From NCBI RefSeq assembly GCF_000046705.1, contig NC_005956.1, positions 744,001 to 808,000 of the forward strand: 64,000 nt of DNA. The letters are read 5' to 3'. Made by a program: the position numbers and the translations under genes. Positions 41,323 to 51,800 of this stretch are shown here, one piece after another. The DNA is from Bartonella henselae str. Houston-1 (lineage in GTDB: Bacteria > Pseudomonadota > Alphaproteobacteria > Rhizobiales > Rhizobiaceae). Under the pieces are notes generated by a model. That model ran no database searches and was not told the origin of the DNA. It saw only the letters and a list, made by a program, of their open reading frames with translations. How positions within the stretch are numbered: the stretch's first letter is position 1; each line of letters begins with the position of its first letter.

Positions 41323-41601
41323 TTAGTGGTATTGTTCAAGGTCAACCCGATAAGCGTTACATGAGTCAAATTCAAATGTAATGCACCATGGTCCATTTAT
41401 ATGTACGGTGTAACGGATGGGATGGAAGCCTATCAAAGCATGAAAATTAAATCCTGGAAGGTTCATTTCTTCTGGTTTTTCCGCAACATTTAAACGATCA
41501 AGACGAACAATGATCCGCTTAAAAAGCTTTTTATCAGTTTTGGATGAACTTCCTGTTTCATATAATTCGGCTAATGCTTTGCTTTTAAACGTCTTAATCA
41601 T
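41323..41601 (-). CDS. higB: HigB-type toxin (copy 1)
   Basis: RelE/HigB-superfamily ribosome-dependent mRNA interferase of 92 residues. Typical features are the start MIKTFKSKALAELYETG, LDRLNVAEKPEEMNLPGFNFHAL, and the C-terminal WCITFEFDSCNAYRVDLEQYH. The toxin precedes the antitoxin, the usual order for hig modules. Its promoter is readable just upstream. Confidence 0.92.
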   Translation of the reverse strand: MIKTFKSKALAELYETGSSSKTDKKLFKRIIVRLDRLNVAEKPEEMNLPGFNFHALIGFHPIRYTVHINGPWCITFEFDSCNAYRVDLEQYH

Positions 41602-41610
41602 ATAATATGC

Positions 41611-41639
41611 TATCTAATATAGGAAGCTCTATATGTCAA
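41611..41639 (-). promoter_or_regulatory. Predicted higBA1 promoter
   Basis: On the reverse strand TTGACA (41634-41639) and TAGATA (41611-41616) are separated by 17 nt, a near-consensus housekeeping promoter ending 9 nt before the higB ATG. Confidence 0.6.
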
Positions 41640-41678
41640 TAAACAGTTTACATAAAATCAATATTTGCTATTTTCTTA

Positions 41679-41707
41679 TTGACACTGTGTAGCAAACCGT
41701 ATTTAAT
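41679..41707 (+). promoter_or_regulatory. Predicted promoter toward the terminase genes
   Basis: TTGACA (41679-41684) and TTTAAT (41702-41707) with 17-nt spacing, upstream of the small terminase gene and divergent from higBA1. Confidence 0.5.
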
Positions 41708-41758
41708 AATATTACTGTAGTTGGTCGCATTGTATCTGAATATGGCGTTGTGGAGTTT

Positions 41759-41785
41759 AAAAACCCCGGATTTACGGGGCTTTTT
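41759..41785 (+). terminator. Short GC stem followed by T-run
   Basis: CCCCG (41764-41768) pairs with CGGGG (41775-41779) around GATTTA, flanked by A5 and CTTTTT. It looks like an intrinsic terminator or attenuator between the predicted promoter and the terminase genes. Confidence 0.55.
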
Positions 41786-41806
41786 GTTATTGGGAGAAAG
41801 TATTTT

Positions 41807-42133
41807 ATGACAGCAGAAAATACAGAGATGACTTTGCACCCAAAAAAATTGCCACCCAATGCAGGAAAAGGGCGGGTAAAAGGCGTACCCAATAAAACAA
41901 CGAGCCTTTTGAAAGAGTCAGTCATTGAAGCTGCTAAACGAGCAGGCAGTAAATATGGTAAAGAAGGATTAATCTCTTATCTGGAAAAACAGGCACTTAA
42001 ATGCCCCGCCGCTTATTTAGCGTTGCTTGGTAAGGTGTTGCCATTGCAAGTGACAGGGGAGGATGGCGGGGCGATTAAGATGATAGGGCGCGTGGAAATC
42101 GCGCCTTTGGGTCATGACAACACGACAGATTAA
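41807..42133 (+). CDS. Small terminase-like phage protein
   Basis: A 108-residue basic protein preceding the large terminase. ATG 41807 follows GGGAGAAAG; an upstream in-frame start at 41750 would read through the hairpin. The segment GRVKGVPNKTTSLLKESV is typical of DUF5681/small terminase-like proteins in phages of this group. Its end overlaps the large terminase start by 20 nt, supporting translational coupling. Confidence 0.7.
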   Translation: MTAENTEMTLHPKKLPPNAGKGRVKGVPNKTTSLLKESVIEAAKRAGSKYGKEGLISYLEKQALKCPAAYLALLGKVLPLQVTGEDGGAIKMIGRVEIAPLGHDNTTD

Positions 42134-43253
42134 GATTGTCCCAAAGCTTATAGCGATTTTTACAGGTAAGGCGGCGGTGCGTGCTGCTTGGGGAGGACGA
42201 GGGTCTGGAAAGACAAGATCCTTTGCTTTGATGGCGGCTTTAAAAGGCTATCAATTTGGCATGGGAGGAATATCAGGCACTATCCTTTGCGCACGTCAGT
42301 TTCAAAATTCTCTCGCAGAGAGTTCTTTAGAGGAGATTAAACGGGCCATTGAAGGTCATGACTTTTTAAAGGACTACTATAAGGTTGGAGAATCTTCGAT
42401 TAAGTCGATTGATGGTCGTATTGCTTTTCAGTTTTCGGGACTAGATCGTAATATAGCCAGTATCAAATCCATGGGGCGCATTTTGCTCTGTTGGGTTGAT
42501 GAGGCAGAGCCTGTGACAGAGACAGCTTGGCAAACGCTTATACCGACTTTACGTGAAGAAGGTGAGGGGTGGAGAGCAGAGTTATGGGTAACGTGGAACC
42601 CCTTACGAGATAATGCACCGGTTGAAAGGCGGTTTCGCTTTTCAAACAATGAAGCCATTAAGCGTGTAGAGATCAACTGGTCAGACAATCCGAAATTTCC
42701 CAAGATCTTGAATGAAGCGCGGCTTGATGATCTGAAGAATCGTCCAGAGACCTATAAACATATATGGGAGGGGGCTTATCTTACCGCTATTCAAGGCGCT
42801 TACTATCAAAAGGAAATGTTAGCAGCCGAGCAGGAGGGACGGATAGGGCGTGTTGCACGTGATCCTTTAATGCAGATGCGTGCCTTTTGGGATATTGGGG
42901 GCACGGGTGCCAAGGCAGATGCGACGGCGATATGGATAGCGCAATTTGTTGGCAGAGAGATCCGTGTTTTGGATTATTACGAAGCACAAGGGCAGCCGTT
43001 ATCCGAGCATATAGGCTGGTTACGTCGCAATGGCTATGAGAAGGCATTGATGGTTCTTCCCCATGATGGCGCAACAAAGGACCGTGTACATAATGTGAGT
43101 TTTGAGAGTGCGTTAAATGATGCGGGCTTTGAAACGCAAGTGATCCCTCATCAAGGGGCTGGTGCTGTCAAGATGCGGATCGAGGCGGTGCGGCGTATTT
43201 TACCCTCTGTTTGGTTTCATGAAGAGACGACCGTATTATGCATAAAAAACTAA
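42114..43253 (+). CDS. Phage large terminase subunit, C-terminally truncated
   Basis: DNA-packaging ATPase/nuclease of 379 residues. Walker A is WGGRGSGKTRS (about 27-37) and Walker B is LLCWVDEAEP. The nuclease domain starts with MRAFWDIGGTGAKADATAIW and continues to LMVLPHDGATKDRV. The frame ends abruptly at VLCIKN, where related proteins continue for 60-100 residues, and no portal gene follows. It is a prophage remnant and probably cannot package DNA. Confidence 0.85.
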   Translation: MTTRQIKIVPKLIAIFTGKAAVRAAWGGRGSGKTRSFALMAALKGYQFGMGGISGTILCARQFQNSLAESSLEEIKRAIEGHDFLKDYYKVGESSIKSIDGRIAFQFSGLDRNIASIKSMGRILLCWVDEAEPVTETAWQTLIPTLREEGEGWRAELWVTWNPLRDNAPVERRFRFSNNEAIKRVEINWSDNPKFPKILNEARLDDLKNRPETYKHIWEGAYLTAIQGAYYQKEMLAAEQEGRIGRVARDPLMQMRAFWDIGGTGAKADATAIWIAQFVGREIRVLDYYEAQGQPLSEHIGWLRRNGYEKALMVLPHDGATKDRVHNVSFESALNDAGFETQVIPHQGAGAVKMRIEAVRRILPSVWFHEETTVLCIKN

Positions 43254-44024
43254 TAAAGTCAATAGCTTGTATTTAATTATTTTATATGGATCCACTTAAG
43301 AATCCATCCTTTTATGCATGATTCATTTGACCATTTTTTATATAAGATTGGCATGTATGAATAGCCCATAAAAAGCAAATAAAGCCGATAGAATTTTTTC
43401 AAAAGGTTTTTAGGCTATTTATCGACAGCCCATGATCGAGTTCCAAATCAGCAAAGTAGTGAAATTTGCTATTCGTTTGACGGGTTAATCAAGACAAATG
43501 CGGTGTGTATTTTTTAATATCAGAATGAGTATTTTGAAGCATTTTACAGATAGGTTTTGAAGGTTTCTCAAACCTCCAAAATACCTTCAAAATATACTAT
43601 GAGTTGTATTTGCAGATTGCATTTTAATATAGGTTGTTTATTTAAAAATTAACTTATTGAAATATAATGACTTTTATTTTTTGATTGAAAAAAATATATA
43701 AAGGGGGATAAAGGGAATCCTCAAAACTCATAGATGAGGCGTACTTTGAAGGTTCACTCTATGAATAAGGGGACATGATTTAGCAAATTTATCCTTTATA
43801 TTTATGGGAATATTGAGGTATTAAGCATTAACGAGCTAAACAGTTTTGGTTAGGGGTCTTTTATATGAATGTGGGGGAGAAACTTTCAGCAATTTAAATA
43901 AAGCAGTTTTTGGGTATCACTTTTCTTTGGTTACGGCATGTGCTTTTGTTAAAAGCGTCATAGGGTCGTGGCTGTTTTGAGTGGTATTGTTAGAGGTTCA
44001 TGAAGTTCTTTTAAACAATGCTTC
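43254..44024. other. Non-coding junction between phage remnant and second fha locus
   Basis: About 770 bp with no supported gene on either strand. The recombination joint that placed fhaC2 after the cut terminase gene should lie here. The sequence does not resemble the region upstream of fhaC1. Confidence 0.5.
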
Positions 44025-45827
44025 ATGAATGGTGCAAAGCGGGGGCAATTTGTATTGTTATTCATCTTTTTACGCCAAAGTTCTCTTTTGAGAATTTTTC
44101 TTGCCATTTTAGTGTTATTTGACTTGTTTCATGGCGTAATGGTTTATGGTCGGTCTTTTTCTGTTTTATCCCCACATTCTCCAACGGAGAATTTTTCTCG
44201 CGGATATTCAGAGAAGCAGCAATTGGAAAGCATTGAGAATTTACGTGCTTTAACGCCTAAAGGCATGACAAGGCCTTTTGAAGGAAAGCCGAGAGCACTT
44301 TGGGGGAGTGGGTACTGCTTTCCAATTCATGATATTATTGTTGATGGGGTTTATCATCTCAAGAAGAGTTCTATAGCAGCTGTAACAGGTCCTTATGTTG
44401 GAAGATGTATAGGTCTTTCTGATATCCAGTTTTTAATCAAGCAGTTAACCCAGATTTATTTGGATCAAGGCTATATCACGGCGCGTTTTTATATCCCAGA
44501 TCAGGATATCAAAAGCAGCAAGGCGCTCAAACTTGTTGTGGTTGAGGGCAAGCTTTCGGATATTTATTACAATGGTTTACCAGCTTCTTCTCATAATTAT
44601 GTTGTCTGGAGTGCTTTTCCGGGTTTGGAAGGGCATATTCTGAATATGCGCGATATTGAACAGGGGCTTGATCAAATCAACAGGCTTTTTTCGGGGCACG
44701 CTCAAAGCGAACTTCTCCCGGGTCGTGAAGATGGTAGCACCATTGTGAATATTAACAATCGGCCTAGTAAAGCTTTCAAGGTTGGTGTTTCTCATGACAA
44801 TATGGGACAATCCTCCACGGGTTATGCGCGTTATAAAGCGGGCTTAACGTTAGAAAATATTTTAGGTTTCAATGATGCGTGGAATTTTAGCTATCAACGC
44901 AGTCAATCAGATTATTGGGGTGGGAGCACACAAGAGGGCCATAGCAATAACATTTCAGCGAGTGTGAGCATTCCCTATGGTTATTGGAGCTTTGGTTTAA
45001 ATGGCTATGCTTATAATTATCAAAGTATTCTTCCTGGCAATTTTACCGATATTGAGACGACGGGGGATTCGAGTGAATTACATGCCAGTACAAGCAGGGT
45101 TTTTCATCGTGATAGTGTTTCCCTGACAATTTTGAATGTGGGTCTTTCCTATAAAAGGAGCAACAACTACCTTCTTGGCAATAAGATAGAGGTTGGGAGC
45201 CGTCAATATAGTGTAGCTAATTTTGGCATTTTGCATACTCGCCAGATGTTTGGGGGCACATGGAGCTTTGATGTGAGTTATTTGCAAGGACTTCCTTTAT
45301 TTCAATCTGTAAAGAAACATGTTCCAGGAGCGGGGGATGCGGAGCCTCAATTTGCAAAATTTACCGGCACACTCAGCGTTATGACACCCTTTAAGGTTGG
45401 TGAGTGGAATTTTCTATTGAGCAATCTTTTGAGTGGTCAATATTCACCGCATAATTTATTGGGTGCAGAGCAGATTTCGTTGGGAGGTGCTTCCAATGTT
45501 CGAGGCATGCGCGAGAGTTTGATTTTTGGCAATAACGGTTTTTTTATCCGTAATGAGCTGTTTCTGCGCACCATTTGGTGGAGCAATAACGCGACGCTCA
45601 AAAAGGTTTTTGGTGAACTTCGCCCCTTTGTTGGTTTGGACTATGGTCGTGTTTTTCCGCAAGCTTTGTATGGTTTTACGCATGAACAGCTTGCTGGTTG
45701 GACAGCAGGTGTCAAGCTTTCAGGGGGGATGGTTTCTCTTGATGCTAGTTATTCCAGTATTTTCTGGAGCACGATTAAGCACAAGAAGTCAGGCACGTTT
45801 TTAATGACATTAACAATGGATCTTTAA
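44025..45827 (+). CDS. fhaC: Two-partner secretion transporter FhaC/ShlB (copy 2)
   Basis: A 600-residue second copy of the outer-membrane TpsB exporter, nearly identical to the one at 25176 from LFDLFHGVMVYGRS onward. The first 30 codons are unrelated in DNA but again hydrophobic. Few substitutions are visible, for example T to M in the loop motif (NVRGMRE) and G to H near the C-terminus. POTRA and barrel organisation are the same. No clear ribosome site precedes ATG 44025; an in-frame TTG near 44052 after GCGGGGG is an alternative. The stop is 8 nt before the fhaB2 ATG. Confidence 0.93.
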   Translation: MNGAKRGQFVLLFIFLRQSSLLRIFLAILVLFDLFHGVMVYGRSFSVLSPHSPTENFSRGYSEKQQLESIENLRALTPKGMTRPFEGKPRALWGSGYCFPIHDIIVDGVYHLKKSSIAAVTGPYVGRCIGLSDIQFLIKQLTQIYLDQGYITARFYIPDQDIKSSKALKLVVVEGKLSDIYYNGLPASSHNYVVWSAFPGLEGHILNMRDIEQGLDQINRLFSGHAQSELLPGREDGSTIVNINNRPSKAFKVGVSHDNMGQSSTGYARYKAGLTLENILGFNDAWNFSYQRSQSDYWGGSTQEGHSNNISASVSIPYGYWSFGLNGYAYNYQSILPGNFTDIETTGDSSELHASTSRVFHRDSVSLTILNVGLSYKRSNNYLLGNKIEVGSRQYSVANFGILHTRQMFGGTWSFDVSYLQGLPLFQSVKKHVPGAGDAEPQFAKFTGTLSVMTPFKVGEWNFLLSNLLSGQYSPHNLLGAEQISLGGASNVRGMRESLIFGNNGFFIRNELFLRTIWWSNNATLKKVFGELRPFVGLDYGRVFPQALYGFTHEQLAGWTAGVKLSGGMVSLDASYSSIFWSTIKHKKSGTFLMTLTMDL

Positions 45828-48800
45828 GGATAGTGATGGCGAATACAAGCATGAGATATGAGAAGAGAGACCAAAGAGCGACTTTATTAGGTGTTTTAGT
45901 CTCTAGTACGATGCTCAAGAAGGTTTTATTTTGGGGGCTTGGTTTTTCTTGTTTGTTAGCACCTTCAGCGTTACAGGCGCAAATTTCTGTTGATGCGAAG
46001 GCGAATTCTGCCCATCGTCCAGATATTGTGGCAGCCCCCAATGGGGTTCCTTCCATTGATATTGTTACCCCCAACAGCAGCGGTTTATCGCACAATAAAT
46101 ATGATGATTTTAATATTGGCCATGTAGGTGTGATTTGGAACAATCATGCGCAAGAAGTGGGACAATCGCAATTGGGGGGCATTATACCTGGCAATCCACA
46201 TTTGCGTTTTTCTGGTTCAGCGAAGGTTATTTTAAATGAAGTAACAAGCGGAAAACGCAGTGCGTTGAATGGCCCAGGAGAAGTTTTTGGAAAACAAGCC
46301 GATGTGATTATAGCCAACCCCAATGGCATAAGCTGTGATGGTTGTGGGTTTATCAATACGCCCCATGCGACATTAACCACCGGTGTTCCAGAAATTGATG
46401 TTTCTGGTTTTTTGAAAGGTTTTGTGGTGAAAGGTGGGGAGATCACTTTTGGTGCAAGGGGTGCGAATTTTTTTTCAGGCAAAGGGGTGGTTGATGTTGT
46501 CGATATTGTTTCACGCACTGTGCATTTTGAAGGTCCTGTTGCGGGCAGGGAAATTGGAGTTGCGGCTGGTACGGGAAATTTTGATTATGCTTCTCGCCAA
46601 ATGAAGGCACTTACCGATATTACTGGTAAGCCGGAATATGCGATAGATGGTTCTGCTTTGGGGGCTCTCCAGGCGGATCAGATTAAACTTGTTGCGACAG
46701 AAAAAGGTGTTGGGGTTCGCATGCGCCATGATATGGCGGCCAATGCGGGGCAGTTACATCTTTCTGCGGATGGAAAAATCTCACTACAGAATGCCTTTGG
46801 TCATAGGGGTGTTGTTCTGAAATCAAAAAGCCAGAGTGTGTTGGCAAAACACATTGCATCCAAAAAGCATATTGAGATTGCGGCAAAAAAAAATGTGACG
46901 TTAGAAACCATTGGGGCAGATGGTCATTTTATAGCAGAGGCACAAGAAGGGCTTTTAACCATTGCCGGGCAAGCGACCTCTGGAGGCAATATGCAGCTGT
47001 CTTCGCGCGAAGCCATCAAAGTCTCTGGGCTAGGGGCAGGGGCTGATATAGCGTTTGCAACGGGCGGTGATCTGACCATTGGTGGCACTATTTTGTCTGG
47101 GGGCAATTTAAAAGCACATGCTGGTGGTGATATCAGGGCGCATCTTTTAGCCGGTGGGGTTGATATGGCAGCAACGGGGGCTGCTGGGAAGCTTGTTTTG
47201 GGCAGCCATGGGGGTGTTGATCTCCAAAGTGTGGGAGGCATTATTGATGCGGAAAGCATTTATGGAGCGGGAGAGATCACCCTGGTTTCTCATAACGGGG
47301 TTTCGGTTTCTCAATTTCTTCAATCTCATGATAATGTTGCTATTCATACCCAACCGGATGCTGGAGTTCATTTTGGACAACTGATTGCTTATGGAAGGGC
47401 AGACATTGATGGTGGAGCGGTTGATTTTTCTTCTCTGATGACGGGTGGAGATGCTGTTTTAAAGGTCAGGAACCTTGAGGCTGGCACACTGATGACAGGG
47501 GGAGATTTTGTCCAATCGAGTGTTTTTGGCAAACTTATTTTGCATGAGAAGGGCTCGCTTTCGATTACGGCACAAAGGGGGATAAAGGTTGGACATATTA
47601 TCAGTGGTGAAAATATTGCCCTTTTTGCTGGCAACGACATTTATTATGATCAGGTTATCGGCTATGGCAGCACAACACTGACATCGGGATCTGGAGGGAT
47701 TAGTGTTGAGAATGTGCTGTCTGCCATGGGGGATGTGAGGTTGACAGCAAACACTCTCGATTTAAGCAAGAATTGTTCTCATATTTACACGCCTCAAACG
47801 CTGTATTTAAAGGGGGATCATATTGATGTTTCGGGGAGCGAATTGACTTATGGCGGTTTAGACTTTCAAAGCACCAATGCCCTTGATATTCAGCATGCAC
47901 GGCTGCAAGCAGTGACAGATAAGGGGGGGAGTGGAGATATTGTTTTTAGAGCTCCAGGGATTATGACGGATAAGGAAACATCGGTTTTAGCGGCACGAGA
48001 TTTTACCATCAAAACAGGGAAGCTTCACAATAGTGGTCAATTGGCAGCGGGGCAGAATTTAGCCTTCAGTGTGACAGGTGATGCGACCAACAGCAAAACG
48101 GGTTTAGTCTATGTGAAGGGCAATGGTGCGCTCAAAGTTGATGGGGCTCTGTTGAATGATTTGGGTGCCATTGTGGCAGAGGGTGATTTATCTTTCACCA
48201 ATTTGGGGGGCACAGGAAAGAGCCTTTCTCTTGTCAACAAAGCAGGTTTGATTCAGGCAGGTGGAAACTTAAGCATCCAAACCAAAACATTGCAAAATGA
48301 AGCCGATAGCATACCGGAAATGAAGGAAAAAAAGGAATATAGCGATCTTTCATTTCAAAGACCAGACAATTACGATTTGCTCTACAAAGAAGGTTTATTG
48401 AACAAAATAACATCCAATCGCTGGAGCAAAGGGTACATTGATACCCCTTTTCTTGAGCACAGAGAATTTATTTTGGAAAAAGAGCTTTGGGATAGCAAAG
48501 AAAAAACCTATGGCAAAATAACCTTGAACAGTGGAATAGTCTACAAAGCATTTACGTGGCAAATCGCAGCTGAAAATGGCAAAGATCGCACACAGACGTA
48601 TATATGGAATGATCAGTCTTATATGACAGAGAAGACTGTCACGCAGGCGTTTTCTTATAAACCGGCGGTTCAGGGGATGATTCAGTCTACGGGTGATCTT
48701 ATTATTCACGCTGATAACATTGAGAATCATTATAGCATCATGAGAGCTGGGGGCAATGCGGATATCTATGTGAGTGTGCTGACCAATGTAGGGGCAACAG

Positions 48801-51800
48801 CCTATAAAAATACTTATCTTGGTTGTAAGGTCCATACGGATGCTTATTGTTATGGCTATAAAGCCGATGGCAGCCGTGATGTTTCTTTAGATATAGCCAA
48901 TGGCACGTTTCGTCAGACTGGCTCAGAAGTTCTCGATACGGTTTCTGGTCTTGTTCAAGCGGGTGGCACTTTAAATCTAGTGGTCAATACCCTCAACAAT
49001 ACGGCAGCCGAAGGGTCCATTACGGGGGATGCGCATTTTGAAGCCAAAGCGGCTGGAGGTAATCCGCTGGAGGCGCTGAGTGGTTTGACCGGGGCTGGTG
49101 CTCTCTTTACACCAAAAGTGGATCTCAATAATTCAGGGGAACCTTCTGAGGGGCTTCCTTTGCCAAAGCCCCAATCGGGCGGTGTTGGGGGCACGCTACC
49201 TCAACAGAATTTCCTTTATGAAACGCGGGCGGAATTCCTTGATGTTGGTAAATTTTATGGATCAGCCTATTTCTTGAACAGAATTGGCTACAATCCTGAT
49301 AGGGAGATTTTTTTCTTAGGGGATGCTTATTTTGAAAAGCAATTGGTAGAAAAACAAATGCGTGATCTTGTGGGTCAAGGTTTAGGCAAAGGCTCCTTTA
49401 TTCCAGGAAGTGATGCCATTGAACAAGTCAAAACCTTGCTAGATGTAGGGGCAGACTATGTAAAAGCCAACAATCTTGTCTTTGGAGAAGCTTTAAGTGA
49501 AGAACAATTGGCAAGTTTAGAAGCGCCCATGGTGATTTATGTGCGTCAAAGAATAAAGGGCATGGATGTTTATGCTCCCGTTCTTTACATCCCTGAAAAA
49601 GATAGAGCCTCCTTTGTTTCTGCTGGGGCTTTGATCATGGGCGATGATGTCAATATCACCAGCCAAAATACAAGCACTTCAACGGTTACCAATTCAGGGC
49701 GTATTGCAGCAAATCACCAGTTGCATGTGCATGGCGGGGATATTCTCAGTCAAGGAGGGCATTTTGCTGCGGGGAGTGATGCTGTTTTGCTTGCGGAGAA
49801 CAATATTCATTTGGATGCAGGGCGCACAATGGTTGACGGTGTGGAAACTGTTTTAAACACCAATGCGCTTTCTGCTGGGGGCAATGCGACAGTTCTTGCT
49901 AAGAAAGATATGACAGCCTCTGGGGTAAAGATCAGCACAGGGGGTGATCTTGCCATGGCCACAGAGCAGGGCAATTTGACAATCGGTGCCATAAAAACTA
50001 CCGACCATGATGCGCAGGGTAATGCATCCATGCATCAACAATCAGAAGTTAATTCTGGAGGCTCAACAACGCTTTCCTCTGGAAAGGATCTGAATATTCT
50101 GGGCTCTGAAGTTCAAACGAAGGATAATCTTTTCTTACAAGCAAAAGACACTGTTTCGCTTGATGCCACGCGCAACAGTGCCAATAGCTATCGGGGGGAT
50201 CACACCTCCCATGTTGCTGTGCATAATGGCTCTTATTTAAGTTCTGGAAAAGAGACCACTGTTCTCTCTGGAAAAGATATCCGTGTTTTTGCGTCCGATA
50301 TCGATGCGAAGGGCAATGTTGCTCTTGGTGCTCAAGGGAATATCACGATAGATACCAAATCTGATGAGATGGAGTATCATCTTCAGGGTACAAATCTTAA
50401 AGTGGATATGCAAGCCTCGCGAGCCGTTGGCTCTTCGATCAATGCTGGGGGTGATTTTACTGCTATTGCAGGCCAAGATGGCAAACCACATGATCTCATC
50501 ATCACGGGCAGTGCTGTTACGGCTGATGGCAAGGTAGAGCTGAAAGCCAGCAATGCTATTCTCATCACCAATGCGGAAAATAGCTTACAGTATGAGATGT
50601 CGTATCATAAAAAGGGTGAGGTGTTCAGTAGCAGCAAATCCCAGCATAACAAGATTGATGCGGCTCAAGTTGTGGGCTCACTCATATCTGGGGGCAAAGG
50701 TGTTGCTCTTGACTCAGCAAACAACACGGAGATTGTAGCCTCGATACTCACAGCCGGTAAGCCAGGGGAGAAAACGCCAGAAGAGCAGGCCAAAGCCGAT
50801 ATGACCATTCACTCTGGTGGAAATATTCTCATCAAAGGGGCGCAAGAAAAATACAACCAGCAACAACAATCGTCGACAAGCAGTGTTTTGCATGAGAAAT
50901 CTTCCGATAATTCTGAAGCGCACACTACAACGGTTTCCTCTATCCTTGGAGCGACGGGCAATATTGTGTTAGACGCACAAGGGGATGCCACCCTCACGGC
51001 TTCTCATATGATTGCCAATGAAGATATCAATGTGGCAGGACAAAGCGTGACGATTGATGGCATGACAGATCACCATAGCAGCCATTCAGAAACCCATGAA
51101 ACGGGTTTTGGTGTGGGATCAGGCAAGGGTTTTGTTTCGATCTACGGGAGTGAATCAAAGACAGAGAATGAAGAAAGTTTTGAACATCAAGGCTCTTCGC
51201 TCAATGGGAAAAATATCACCATCACCGCCAAAAAAGAAGATGTGAATGTGGTGGGTTCTGACTTTAGCGCAGGGGAAGATATTAAGCTTTCGGCAGTCCA
51301 TAATGTGAATGTTTTGCCTGGTCATAAGAGTCATAGCGCGAGCACACAGGAAGAACGCTCAGGTTTTGGCTTTCAGTTTGAAAAGAACCGCAGTGGTGCC
51401 TCTGTGGGTGTGGGGGTTGCGAGCGCCAAAGATACGGGCGATCAATGGGAAAAGTCCAATACACCATCCAATTTCAAAGCGGGCAGAGATGTGCAGATCA
51501 ATGCCGGCAATGATGTGAATTTACAAGCGACAAATGTTTCGGCAAATCGTGATGTCAACATTGATGCTGGCAATAATATCACGCTTGAGACAAGCTATGA
51601 TATCTCTAAGGCAGAAGAAAAGCATGAAAAATCCTTTGCTGGTGTGACAGGTTCTGTCAATGTTGGTATTCTTGGTACGGTACAAGATATAAGGGATGCA
51701 GTAAAGCGAGCTAAAAATAAGGATAACAAACACCACATTATTAATGGTTTGCTTGGCGGTTTAAAAGGTTATGATCTCTATAACAAAGGCAAAGGTCTTT

